64,000 nucleotides of DNA, taken from assembly GCA_002696035.1 (NCBI GenBank), contig NZQV01000026.1, positions 1-64,000 on the forward strand. Direction: 5' to 3'. This document shows, one piece after another, positions 18,634 to 27,462 of the stretch. The notes under the pieces are model-generated. The model was given only the letters and a program-made list of their open reading frames with translations. It did no database searches and was not told the origin of the DNA. Numbering within the stretch: the stretch's first letter is position 1; every line of letters begins with the position of its first letter. The stretch is from Balneola sp. (GTDB lineage: Bacteria; Bacteroidota; Rhodothermia; Balneolales; Balneolaceae). Made by a program: the position numbers and the translations under genes.

Positions 18634-20406
18634 TTAACGAAGAAGTCGCGAGCGGTTATCAACAATGTCGGCGCCTTCCCGGAGTTCTTCTAACCAGATA
18701 GATGTAAACTCCTGCACTTTCTGTTGTTCCATACGCTGTCGAATTTCTTGTCGACGTTGCGAAGTCAGGTTGGCCAGATTCGCTTCTGTTTTTTCTACAA
18801 GCTGCACCATAAATACTGCACTATTGCCTGTAATAGCTCCGGAAGTTTCATCTTCGTTTAGTGCAAAAATAGCCCCAATTACTCTCGGCTCACGTCCGGC
18901 ACCCGGAATTACGGTAGCACTGGCGCTCAAACCACTGGCACTTTGGATTTCTTTATCGGAAGCCTGAGCTACGGCATTCAGAGTTTCATACTGGTTAACC
19001 AGCTCTTCAACCCGCTGCCGGGTTAATTCTTTTCGTCGTTCAATTTTTACATTATTCTCTACTGCAGCACGTACTTCTTCAAAGGGACGATAGCCTTCCG
19101 GAGTTACTTCAAGCACCTCGAGTACCACAAAGTCTGAACTCAACTCAATGACTTCCGATACCTCGCCTTCATCAGCCGACTCAAGGAAATTCATGATCTG
19201 CTGACTACTACCAAGTCCTGAAATAAAGTTATTCCCTTTGGTTGCAAAAGCTTCTTTCACTTCAAGCTCTCTTGTTTCTGCCTCTTCGTCAAAACTGGTT
19301 TCTTCGGAAGCAAAAAATTCAAAATCAGCGGCTCTGTCATTCGCTTCATCAACTGTAGCAGGCAGGGCTTGAATGTTGTAACTCATAGTCTGAAACTTGA
19401 TCTCATTTCCTTGCTGAGCTTCTTTTTTCAGAATAGCGGCCTGATTTGCAGTAAGGATCACATCGGTAACTTCTCCGACTTCGAGATCCACAACAGGTTG
19501 GTATTCTTCACGAATCTCATCCTGGGCTACAAAAGCAGGGCGGTAATCAGTTGAAGAAGCCTGTAGCGCTATGAACATGGAATCATCCTGAGCAGCTGCA
19601 AAATCTTCGCGAAGGTTGCGCAGATCTTCGATGATCTGAGCCGTATCGCGGGAAGTTGGCAATTTACTAAAGGTCACATACTGAATGCGATAGCTTTCAT
19701 CGCGACGGTAGCGTTCTTTATTGTTGTTGTAATACGCGCGCAGATCACTATCCGAGATCTCAAGCTCCTGCTCCGTTACTTCACTGTAAGGGAAACGCAG
19801 GTAATCGATATTTGCAGAAGTGTTGGCCTGAATAAATTCTTTTTCCACTTCAGAGTCTGTCACCTGTAAGCCGGAAGAGATATAGTTGTTCAGCTTTTGT
19901 TGTCGTCGTTGCTCACGAAGCTGCATTTCAAGCGCCATAGCCTGTTGCGAAAACTGACTGGACGAGAGAACCTGCTGAATAGCAGCACGATCTATGGTAC
20001 CATCTTCACGAGTAAAGTTTTGACGGATGATAGGAGCAGGATTATCGCCGTACACCATATCAAGTACTTCCTGATCGGAAACAGTGATTCCAAGTTCTTC
20101 CATCTTTTGTTCCAGAAGACGGGAGTTAACTAATTCATTCCATGCCTGTGTTTCGTAATACGCGCGCATCTCTGGTGTTACAGAGCTACCGGATTGCTGA
20201 CTATATGCATTCGTATAATATTGCACCCGGCTTTGATATTCCTCATTGGAAATTTTTTCACCGTTTACGGTTCCCAATGCACTGGGTCCGGATTGAAGTG
20301 CACCAAAAAAGTCTACATCTGCTAAAACCCACAAAAGGCCAAAAGAAACAATCAGCAGCCACAAAATTGCGCCGGTGCTGTTTCTCATTTTTTCCATTAC
20401 ACCCAT
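18634..20406 (-). CDS. SurA/PpiD-like membrane-anchored foldase (parvulin family)
   Basis: A 590-residue protein with one N-terminal membrane anchor (ILWLLIVSFGLLWVLADV, about 14-31), followed by a SurA N-type helical chaperone domain (about 40-190; LGTVNGEKISNEEYQ, ELVNSRLLEQKMEELGI) and two poorly conserved parvulin-like regions. The layout matches PpiD: anchored in the inner membrane, with a periplasmic chaperone domain acting on outer membrane proteins. Rotamase activity cannot be asserted. It is transcribed alone and ends at a strong terminator. Confidence 0.85.
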   Translation of the reverse strand: MGVMEKMRNSTGAILWLLIVSFGLLWVLADVDFFGALQSGPSALGTVNGEKISNEEYQSRVQYYTNAYSQQSGSSVTPEMRAYYETQAWNELVNSRLLEQKMEELGITVSDQEVLDMVYGDNPAPIIRQNFTREDGTIDRAAIQQVLSSSQFSQQAMALEMQLREQRRQQKLNNYISSGLQVTDSEVEKEFIQANTSANIDYLRFPYSEVTEQELEISDSDLRAYYNNNKERYRRDESYRIQYVTFSKLPTSRDTAQIIEDLRNLREDFAAAQDDSMFIALQASSTDYRPAFVAQDEIREEYQPVVDLEVGEVTDVILTANQAAILKKEAQQGNEIKFQTMSYNIQALPATVDEANDRAADFEFFASEETSFDEEAETRELEVKEAFATKGNNFISGLGSSQQIMNFLESADEGEVSEVIELSSDFVVLEVLEVTPEGYRPFEEVRAAVENNVKIERRKELTRQRVEELVNQYETLNAVAQASDKEIQSASGLSASATVIPGAGREPRVIGAIFALNEDETSGAITGNSAVFMVQLVEKTEANLANLTSQRRQEIRQRMEQQKVQEFTSIWLEELREGADIVDNRSRLLR

Positions 20407-20543
20407 AAAAGGTTACCTCTAAAAAAACATTATTTAATTGCGATTTGGATACCAACAGGCGATTTCTACGCTATGTCAGTAAGCTTGGAAATATAAGTGA
20501 ATACCACAGGAATTGAAAACAAATTACAGGGCGTTTTCTAAAG

Positions 20544-21476
20544 CTAAAATATCTCTATCAAACGCATATGTTTCAGATATTGCCCGGGGTTTTCGTTGAT
20601 ATTCTTGATCAGCTTATTCAGATTAACCGAAAGGCTGTCAACATTATTATAGAGCGAAGGGTCATTCACCATTTTACCGAGAGTACCTTCTCCGTTGTTG
20701 ATCTTTCCCAATACCTCGTTGAGCGTGAGGTTGGTTTCATTTAAACCACTGCTTAACGTATCAAGTTTGGCGCTGGTGGCTTCCAGGTTCTGAATGAGCA
20801 CGGTCAGCGACTCCTTATTATTGGAACTGAGGTCACTCACATTTTCCATGGTGTTTTTTGCTTCGCGGATCATGGTATCAAGATCGTTTTGCCGCTGCTG
20901 GATCAATTGATCGAGAGATCCTGTGGTGTTTTTCAGATTGCTGATGATCCCTGAGATATTCTCTTTGTTTTCTTCATCCAGCGTTTCGTTGAGGCTGCCA
21001 ACTAATTTCTCCACGCCGCGGATGGATGCAGAAATATCAGAACTGAGCTTTTCGCCTTCTTCAGCAAAGGTATCCATCATGCCTTGCTCAAAAACTCCTT
21101 TAATAGACCCTTCATGGGGAACCATTTCTTCAGCTTCCGATTTTTGGATCTCTATGAATTTCCCTCCCAATACACCACTTGACTTCAGCACAGCTATCGA
21201 GCCTTTCGGAATCTCATATCCCTCTTCAAGATTCATGGTCACTAAGGTGGAATCTGACTCAAGCAGCTTCATCTTCTTTACAGTACCAATTTTGAATCCC
21301 TTTATATTTACTACGTTCCCGGGAATTAAGCCATGTACCTGATCGAATTTAGTGTAAATAGTGGTTGATGATCGAAACATAGGGATATCCTTCATGATGC
21401 TGTATCCTACAAAGCCTACGATAACAGCTACAATGACGGTCAGCCCAATTTTCAATTCATTCGATACTTTTGCCAA
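20544..21476 (-). CDS. mlaD: MlaD/Mce-family lipid-transport substrate-binding protein
   Basis: One N-terminal membrane helix (IGLTVIVAVIVGFVGYSI) precedes an Mce/MlaD beta-domain (about 38-120; FDQVHGLIPGNVVNIKGFKIG and SSGVLGGKFIEI). A long helical C-terminal tail (about 150-300) has amphipathic repeats around SDLSSNNKESLTVLIQNL. It is the periplasmic lipid-binding part of the Mla phospholipid transporter, or of a Mce-like relative. It is third in mlaE-mlaF-mlaD, with a gap of 20 bases after mlaF. Confidence 0.9.
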   Translation of the reverse strand: MAKVSNELKIGLTVIVAVIVGFVGYSIMKDIPMFRSSTTIYTKFDQVHGLIPGNVVNIKGFKIGTVKKMKLLESDSTLVTMNLEEGYEIPKGSIAVLKSSGVLGGKFIEIQKSEAEEMVPHEGSIKGVFEQGMMDTFAEEGEKLSSDISASIRGVEKLVGSLNETLDEENKENISGIISNLKNTTGSLDQLIQQRQNDLDTMIREAKNTMENVSDLSSNNKESLTVLIQNLEATSAKLDTLSSGLNETNLTLNEVLGKINNGEGTLGKMVNDPSLYNNVDSLSVNLNKLIKNINENPGQYLKHMRLIEIF

Positions 21477-21496
21477 AACAATTCTCCTTAACGATT

Positions 21497-22234
21497 TTAA
21501 GTTATTTTATACTCACTGGCTTTGATGAACTCAAGCAGATTTTGATTATCACTATGCTTCATGTCATCAGTATTACCAAACCAGCTTAACTTTTGTTCAT
21601 CCAAAAATGCAACTCTATCAGATACTTCTAACACACTGTGCATATCGTGTGTAATTACCACAGAGGTGATATCAAGATTATCTGCCATGGTCACGATCAG
21701 CTCGTTGATCTCATCGGATGTTTTCGGGTCCAAGCCTGAGGTTGGTTCATCATATAAAAGATAATCCGGCTGCAGGATAATGGCTCGTGCCAGCCCTACG
21801 CGTTTCCGCATCCCTCCTGAAAGTTCTGAGGTGGATTTTTCGCCCACATCTTCCAAATTCACCATACTCAGGGCTTCATACACATTATGTGCAATTTCTT
21901 CTTCTCCCTGTTCGGTAAAATACCGAAGTGGAAATGCCACATTCTCAAAAGTACTGATAGAGTCAAATAACGCCCCGCCCTGAAAAAGAATTCCAAAACG
22001 CTGGCGCACTTTTCGTAATCCGGTATAGCTTAGGTCGAAGACATCCTCTCCATCGATCAATACGTTACCCTCATCTGGATATAGCAACGCATTCAGGTGT
22101 TTAAGCAACACCGACTTTCCACAGCCCGACCTTCCGATCACAGCTGTCGTCTCTCCGTCCTGGATGGTGAAGCTGACATCTTCCCAAACCAAAAGGTCTC
22201 CAAAACTTTTCTTCAGATTCTTGATCTCTATCAT
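21497..22234 (-). CDS. mlaF: Mla-type ABC transporter ATPase
   Basis: A 245-residue ABC ATPase with Walker A (GRSGCGKS, about 34-41), Q-loop (GILFQGGALFDS), the signature LSGGMRKRVGLARA, Walker B YLLYDEPTSGLDP and switch His in VITHDM. The GGALFDS stretch and MRKRV signature are typical of MlaF. It powers phospholipid movement with the MlaE permease encoded 3 bases upstream and MlaD encoded downstream. Confidence 0.95.
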   Translation of the reverse strand: MIEIKNLKKSFGDLLVWEDVSFTIQDGETTAVIGRSGCGKSVLLKHLNALLYPDEGNVLIDGEDVFDLSYTGLRKVRQRFGILFQGGALFDSISTFENVAFPLRYFTEQGEEEIAHNVYEALSMVNLEDVGEKSTSELSGGMRKRVGLARAIILQPDYLLYDEPTSGLDPKTSDEINELIVTMADNLDITSVVITHDMHSVLEVSDRVAFLDEQKLSWFGNTDDMKHSDNQNLLEFIKASEYKIT

Positions 22235-22237
22235 GGA

Positions 22238-22996
22238 CTACAATAATATAGCGGCTAAGGTAAAGTCTGCTAAAAGCACAAAGATACAACTTAAAACCGT
22301 GGCTTGTGTAGTTGCATTTCCGACTCCTTCGGCCCCGCCAAACGCATAATATCCCTTATAACAAGAGATGGAAGTGATCACAAAACCAAACACCACCGAC
22401 TTGATCAACCCAAAAATAATATCGGATTCAAAGAAGAAGGCCCGGGCTCCCTCCATAAACTCTGCAGCAGGGAGAATTCCATCTAACGCACCAGCTGAAA
22501 CCCCACCAATAATCCCAAATACGGCGGCCGTAATGTATAGGATGGGAAACATGAAAATACCGGCCAAAATACGAGGAACCACTAAAAAAGAGACCGAGTT
22601 AAACCCCATGGATTCCAACGCGTCAATTTGCTCGCTCACACGCATGGTACCAAGTTCGGTGGAAATCCTTGCCCCAACCTTCCCGGCCAGCACCAGCGCA
22701 CTGATCACCGCAGCTAGCTCAATCACAATAGACTGTGCCACAATGGAACCGATGATGGTACTGGGATAAATATCGGTATCTAACTGATAGGCTGTTTGAA
22801 GGGTAAGTACCGCGCCGGTGAAAATGCCCACCAAAAAGATAATGGGAATAGACTCATAGCCAACCTTCACAAACTCCTGAAACAGGTTTTTCCGGTAGGT
22901 ACTTATTTCTGTTGACGAACGTAATGCCTGATATAATAATTGAGCGTAGTGGCCAAACTGACGAATGCCGGCCGCTCCTGGAAAATTGGTATTCAT
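22238..22996 (-). CDS. mlaE: MlaE-type permease of phospholipid ABC transporter
   Basis: A 252-residue integral membrane protein of the MlaE/YrbE family with about five or six helices, an N-terminal interfacial helix, and the conserved stretch ARISTELGTMRVSEQIDALE that contacts the ATPase. It opens the mlaE-mlaF-mlaD operon. It is divergent from porQ across 89 bases that must hold both promoters. Confidence 0.95.
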   Translation of the reverse strand: MNTNFPGAAGIRQFGHYAQLLYQALRSSTEISTYRKNLFQEFVKVGYESIPIIFLVGIFTGAVLTLQTAYQLDTDIYPSTIIGSIVAQSIVIELAAVISALVLAGKVGARISTELGTMRVSEQIDALESMGFNSVSFLVVPRILAGIFMFPILYITAAVFGIIGGVSAGALDGILPAAEFMEGARAFFFESDIIFGLIKSVVFGFVITSISCYKGYYAFGGAEGVGNATTQATVLSCIFVLLADFTLAAILL

Positions 22997-23085
22997 TTCT
23001 TAATCAATATTCTTGACGTATTGCCGAAGCATTTGATTATATTACAAAACATTTTCACCAATTGTGATTTCTAATTCGTTAAATA

Positions 23086-24066
23086 ATGGCAAGAGCTGTT
23101 TTAACTTTCTTTCTTTTTTTCCTGATATCCGAGTGCTCCTTCGCCCAATCTAATTCCTCCGGCGTATTCCGATTTCTGGATATCACCCCAACTGCCCGTA
23201 CGGCTGCTTTAGGGGGAAATCATACCGGGCTTTATAATGGGGATTTCAGCCTGATCCATATCAATCCCGCCTATTTAAGCGCGCAAAATTCCGGAGCAGT
23301 CTCCGCTTCGTATATGAATTTTTTAGGAGGAGCCAATATGGGTTTCACCAATGGCGCTTATCACTTTGAAGATATTGGTACGTTTGCGGCAGGCATCCGT
23401 TTTATGGGGTATGGGGAATTTGACCGCCTCGACGAAAATGGCAATCAGATGGGGAATTTTCGTGCAAATGATCTTGCCGTAACAGGAACGTATAGTCTTC
23501 CTCTTTCCACAAAAATTCGCGCCGGAGCCGGTTTAGATCTCATTCACTCTTCTTATGCTGAATTTAGATCTACAGCGCTGGCTGTTTCAGGTGGTATTTT
23601 CTATCAGGATACGGCCAGTCATTTCAGCGCTGGGATCGCTATTCGAAATATTGGCGGACAGCTTACCACTTTTGATGAACGCCGGGAACCACTCCCTATG
23701 GATCTTTCAGTTGGGATCACCAAAAAACCGGAGGCTTTTCCATTTCAGCTGAGCCTTACACTTCGGCGACTTACGGATTGGGACCTGCGAACAGTGGGAG
23801 AATCGAGCCGCCCCGATTTAATTGATAACGCTTTCCGACATATTGTTTTTGGGGGAGAGGCTTATTTAGGTGAAAACGTCGCCTTTCGTCTTGGCTATGA
23901 CCACTACCTGCACGAGCAACTGAAAACCGGAAGTGATTTTGATCTCGCCGGTTTTTCTATCGGTGTCGGTTTCACCATAAAAGACATAACTTTCGACTTC
24001 AGCAGAAATTCCTATAGCAAACTGGGCGGACTAACCCGATTGAGCGTTAATACCAGATTGTTTTAA
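23086..24066 (+). CDS. porQ: Type IX secretion system protein PorQ
   Basis: A 326-residue outer membrane beta-barrel of the PorV/PorQ/FadL-like group: signal peptide (ending SFAQS), the early motif FLDITPTARTAALGGNH, NPAYL, then strands such as GIAIRNIGGQLTTF and LTLRRLTDWDL. PorQ works with PorZ and the attachment complex at the cell surface of bacteria with type IX secretion. No other por gene lies here, which is usual since they are scattered. It precedes aroC in the same direction. Confidence 0.87.
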   Translation: MARAVLTFFLFFLISECSFAQSNSSGVFRFLDITPTARTAALGGNHTGLYNGDFSLIHINPAYLSAQNSGAVSASYMNFLGGANMGFTNGAYHFEDIGTFAAGIRFMGYGEFDRLDENGNQMGNFRANDLAVTGTYSLPLSTKIRAGAGLDLIHSSYAEFRSTALAVSGGIFYQDTASHFSAGIAIRNIGGQLTTFDERREPLPMDLSVGITKKPEAFPFQLSLTLRRLTDWDLRTVGESSRPDLIDNAFRHIVFGGEAYLGENVAFRLGYDHYLHEQLKTGSDFDLAGFSIGVGFTIKDITFDFSRNSYSKLGGLTRLSVNTRLF

Positions 24067-24102
24067 ATTCATTTCAACTCACTTACTTAGTACCCTTTTA
24101 TT

Positions 24103-25287
24103 ATGATCAGATATATCACCGCCGGAGAATCACACGGACCACAACTCACAGGTATTGTTGAAGGTGTTCCTGCAGGTTTACAAATAACCGAAGAAGACAT
24201 TGCCACACATCTCGTTCGCCGCCAAAAAGGCTATGGCCGGGGCGGACGTATGGCTTTTGAAAAAGATTTTGCCACTATTTCCTCCGGACTTCGGTTTGGG
24301 AAAACCATGGGCGGACCTATAGCCCTGAGCATGCCCAACCGCGCTTTCGAAAAAGATGAAGCCGGCTGGCCTACTGTAATGAATAAAAAGGAAGAAGCCG
24401 ATGGCATCGAAAAGATCACCTTGCCACGCCCCGGACACGCCGATCTGGTAGGCGCTCAAAAGTATAATTTTGATGATATTCGTCCGGTTATTGAACGCTC
24501 CAGTGCTCGTGAAACCGCCATGCGTGTTGCCTGCTGTAGCGTAGCCCGGCAGTTCCTGAAACATTTTGGTATTGAAATTGGCGGACATGTGATGCGAATC
24601 GGATCCGTAGGCTATGAAAGCTGGAATGAAGTTCGGGAGATCGCCGACCCCTTAGCAGACAATGGAGCCGAAGCTATCTACAAAGCTGCCGATGAATCGG
24701 ATGTGCGCTGCCTGAATGAGGGTCTTTCTGCCCAGATGAGAGAGGAGATCAAAGTTCGGCGCAAAGAGGGTTCTTCTTTGGGTGGAATTTATGAGATCAT
24801 TGTAACAGGATTACCGGTTGGCCTTGGAAGTTACGTGCATTGGGATCGTAAACTCGATGGATTGCTGGCTCAGGCCATCATTGGAACACAGGCTATGAAA
24901 GGAGTAGAATTCGGGCTCGGGTTTGAATCCGGCCACCGACACGGACAACAAGTTCACGACGAAATTGATCATGACGAAAAAAAGTTCACCCGTAAAACCA
25001 ACCGAATGGGTGGCTTGGAAGGTGGCATGAGTACCGGAATGCCCCTAATTATTCGAGGAGTGATGAAGCCCATTCCGACCATGCTAAATCCACTTGGCAC
25101 TGTTGATATGCACACCAAGGAACAAACCGAAACCCGCTACGAACGCTCGGATGTTTGTGCGCTCCCTCGCGCCATCGTGGTTGCAGAAAGCGTGATAGCT
25201 CCGGTGTTAGCCAATGCTTTTCTGGAAAAATTCGGCGGTGATTCTCTTTCAGAAATTGAAGCAAATTTCAAAAACAGAACGCAATGA
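24103..25287 (+). CDS. aroC: Chorismate synthase
   Basis: The 394-residue enzyme shows the family signatures ESHGPQLTGIVEGVPAG, GRGGRM, FGKTMGGPIAL and RSSARETAMRVA, and ends in the conserved RSDVCALPRAIVVAE part. It converts 5-enolpyruvylshikimate 3-phosphate to chorismate with reduced FMN. It is slightly longer than the common 360 residues. The next gene starts inside its stop (4-base overlap), so the two are translationally coupled. The shikimate gene aroQ is also in this window, at 56307. Confidence 0.97.
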   Translation: MIRYITAGESHGPQLTGIVEGVPAGLQITEEDIATHLVRRQKGYGRGGRMAFEKDFATISSGLRFGKTMGGPIALSMPNRAFEKDEAGWPTVMNKKEEADGIEKITLPRPGHADLVGAQKYNFDDIRPVIERSSARETAMRVACCSVARQFLKHFGIEIGGHVMRIGSVGYESWNEVREIADPLADNGAEAIYKAADESDVRCLNEGLSAQMREEIKVRRKEGSSLGGIYEIIVTGLPVGLGSYVHWDRKLDGLLAQAIIGTQAMKGVEFGLGFESGHRHGQQVHDEIDHDEKKFTRKTNRMGGLEGGMSTGMPLIIRGVMKPIPTMLNPLGTVDMHTKEQTETRYERSDVCALPRAIVVAESVIAPVLANAFLEKFGGDSLSEIEANFKNRTQ

Positions 25288-25610
25288 ATTCACGCATTTC
25301 AACGTTGGCAAAAGCGGTTAAAGAAAATCCCGAAGATTCTTTCTATAAATTCACCCTTGCTCTTGAAATGCTGAAGATCGGTCAAACCAACAAAGCCCGG
25401 GTTTTATTTGAGGCTATTAGGGAGCAGGATCCGGAGTATGTTGGTGTATATTATCATCTGGCTAAATTATATGTTGAGTTAGATGAGAACAAAAAAGCGC
25501 TGGATACCTATAAAGAAGGAATCAGGGTTGCGGAGTCACAAAACGATCTTCACACAAAATCGGAATTGTCTTCCGCCCTTCTTAATCTTGAAATGGAAAT
25601 GGATGCGTAA
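25284..25610 (+). CDS. Small TPR-repeat protein
   Basis: The 108-residue protein consists of about three helical TPR-like units, for example AKAVKENPEDSFYKFTLALEM and VYYHLAKLYVELDENKKALD. It has no signal peptide or membrane segment, so it is cytosolic and probably an adaptor. Its ATG overlaps the aroC stop by 4 bases and its stop abuts the ATG of the LysM gene. Partner unknown. Confidence 0.85.
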   Translation: MNSRISTLAKAVKENPEDSFYKFTLALEMLKIGQTNKARVLFEAIREQDPEYVGVYYHLAKLYVELDENKKALDTYKEGIRVAESQNDLHTKSELSSALLNLEMEMDA

Positions 25611-26609
25611 ATGATGAGAACCAATTTCACCCCTTATAAAACGTTTTTTGCTACGGTATTGGTCTTTTTAATCCTGAGTGTCACCGCCCTGGCTCAATCT
25701 CAGGAAACCTACACCGTAAAAAATGGCGACACTTTGTATAACATTTCTAAAAAACTGAATGTGACCATCGCCGAGCTTCAGGAATGGAATGACCTTGACA
25801 ATAATGAGATCGAGCTTGGGCAGGAATTGACCTATTACCGCAATGAGGAAATGAATACGGCTCCTGAGGAGAATGAGAACCTTGATTCCGATCCCTTGAT
25901 CAATCGCTCCCCGGGCTCTCAAACCGAATTCTACATTGTTAAAAGCGGTGATACCTTATATGAAATAGCTCAGGAACACGACATGACCGTCAGCGAGCTT
26001 CAGTCTTTGAACAATCTTTCTGGAAGCAATATTGGTATCGGCCAGCGTTTGACGGTTAAGAAAATGGCTTCTGCTGCTGCACCAAGTATTTCGGCTTTTT
26101 CGGAAGAATCGGCTCCCCAGGGTGTTTTTTCGGTTTATGAGGTCCAGTCCGGAGAATCCCGGGATGATATTTTATCAAAATTTAAGCTGACTTCGGAAGA
26201 ATTAGAACGCCTGAACCCAGAACTTGATCTTGAGCAGTTATCTGGTGGACAGGAAATCACGGTGCTGCTTCCTCCGTCCAGAAAGTATGAAAATCCCTAT
26301 CTACAGAAAGCAAATTTACAGGATCTTGGGGAAGTTAAAGTGAGTCGGTACAACAGAAATCAGGTGGGGTCTACCACCACGAATGGTGAACTATATGATC
26401 CCGAACTATTGACTGCGGCCCATTCCAACATCGCGCTGGGAAGCATTATTTTTGTTGAAAATGCGATCACCGGAAATGGTATTTATGTCAAGATCAACGA
26501 CCGTATTACAAATTCCGGAATCAAATTATCCCAAAAAGCGTATGAGGTGTTGAATTTATCCGGAACCGGCGATCCTGCTGTAAGCATTTATACAGAAACC
26601 AATGACTAA
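25611..26609 (+). CDS. LysM and RlpA-like double-psi barrel exported protein
   Basis: Signal peptide (to about residue 29, TALAQ), then LysM repeats at about 34-76 (YTVKNGDTLYNISKKLNV) and 107-150 (YIVKSGDTLYEIAQEHDM), a weaker third one at about 174-220, and an RlpA-like double-psi beta-barrel at about 240-325 (TAAHSNIALGSIIFV, VKINDR). LysM binds peptidoglycan; RlpA domains bind or cleave denuded glycan strands at the septum. The catalytic Asp of active RlpA is plausible in KINDR, but activity cannot be claimed. It starts directly after the TPR stop and overlaps the CPBP gene by 8 bases. Confidence 0.88.
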   Translation: MMRTNFTPYKTFFATVLVFLILSVTALAQSQETYTVKNGDTLYNISKKLNVTIAELQEWNDLDNNEIELGQELTYYRNEEMNTAPEENENLDSDPLINRSPGSQTEFYIVKSGDTLYEIAQEHDMTVSELQSLNNLSGSNIGIGQRLTVKKMASAAAPSISAFSEESAPQGVFSVYEVQSGESRDDILSKFKLTSEELERLNPELDLEQLSGGQEITVLLPPSRKYENPYLQKANLQDLGEVKVSRYNRNQVGSTTTNGELYDPELLTAAHSNIALGSIIFVENAITGNGIYVKINDRITNSGIKLSQKAYEVLNLSGTGDPAVSIYTETND

Positions 26610-27327
26610 TCACCTTAAGCCTTATTTTGAGAATACCAACAATCTCTTATACAGCTTTCTTGTAAGCCTTCCGCTTTTCTTGCTGTATGAATTTTTGATC
26701 CTTATCTCTCAGCCTTCCGGAGATGCCATTGTTCGCATCAGTGTTGATGTATGGATCAAAACCTTATTTAGTTCTCTCGGCGTTAACGCGATTTCATTTT
26801 CCTTGTTGATCGTAGCTATTGCCGGGGTCTTTATTGTGTACCGGGAACGGCATCGGCTCAAAACATTACGCTTTTCCTACTTCCCAATTATGATTGTGGA
26901 AGCTACTTTTTATGCCATTATTGTAGCTTTTATTAGTCAGACCATGGTTTCCTGGGTCGTTAATATTGCAGCCAGCGATCCCATTGAAAGTCTTTCTATC
27001 TTGCAGAAACTCGCGCTCTCATTAGGCGCCGGTTTATATGAAGAACTTTTCTTCAGGGTGATTCTGGTTACCGTTTTCATACTCATATTCACCAAGATAT
27101 TTGGAAAAAAATGGGCTGGTGTAGCTGCTGCTGTCGTATTATCGGCTCTGTTATTCTCTGCGGTGCATTACGTTGGCTCTATGGGCGATGCTTTTACACT
27201 AAATAGCTTTCTATATCGGTTTTTGTTTGGATTAATTCTAAATGGAATCTATGTTTGGAGAGGTTTTGGAGTTACAGCCTGGACACACGCTATTTATGAT
27301 ATTATGGTGATCGCGTTCCTGTCATAA
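26602..27327 (+). CDS. CPBP-family intramembrane protease (Abi/CAAX-like)
   Basis: A 241-residue membrane protein with about six to eight helices. It carries the three CPBP motifs: EExxxR in YEELFFR (about 145-151), FSAVH (His about 188), and a late His in WTHAIYD. The family includes CAAX-processing and other intramembrane proteases; the substrate is unknown. It overlaps the upstream LysM gene by 8 bases, ending the aroC-TPR-LysM-CPBP run. Confidence 0.88.
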   Translation: MTNHLKPYFENTNNLLYSFLVSLPLFLLYEFLILISQPSGDAIVRISVDVWIKTLFSSLGVNAISFSLLIVAIAGVFIVYRERHRLKTLRFSYFPIMIVEATFYAIIVAFISQTMVSWVVNIAASDPIESLSILQKLALSLGAGLYEELFFRVILVTVFILIFTKIFGKKWAGVAAAVVLSALLFSAVHYVGSMGDAFTLNSFLYRFLFGLILNGIYVWRGFGVTAWTHAIYDIMVIAFLS

Positions 27328-27361
27328 GTAAATTATTAACGGGTTTATCAATACAATCTAT

Positions 27362-27390
27362 TTAACATTAAAGTATTTTTTAGATATAAT
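27362..27390 (+). promoter_or_regulatory. Candidate promoter of the ECF sigma gene
   Basis: TTAACA (27362-27367), a 17-base spacer and TATAAT (27385-27390) form a near-ideal sigma-70 promoter 73 bases before the ATG at 27463. The stable RNA genes here use TAnnTTTG instead, so use of this site by the host sigma factor is uncertain. Confidence 0.4.
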
Positions 27391-27462
27391 AGATTTAGTT
27401 ATTGAAAGACTTGTGATTCGGAATATTATTAGAAGGATATTGAATAAAGAAGGGATGGTATT

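Noticed and set aside
23086-24066. A complete type IX secretion operon
   Set aside because: Only porQ is present; no porK/L/M/N, sov or sorting-domain protein was recognised in the window.
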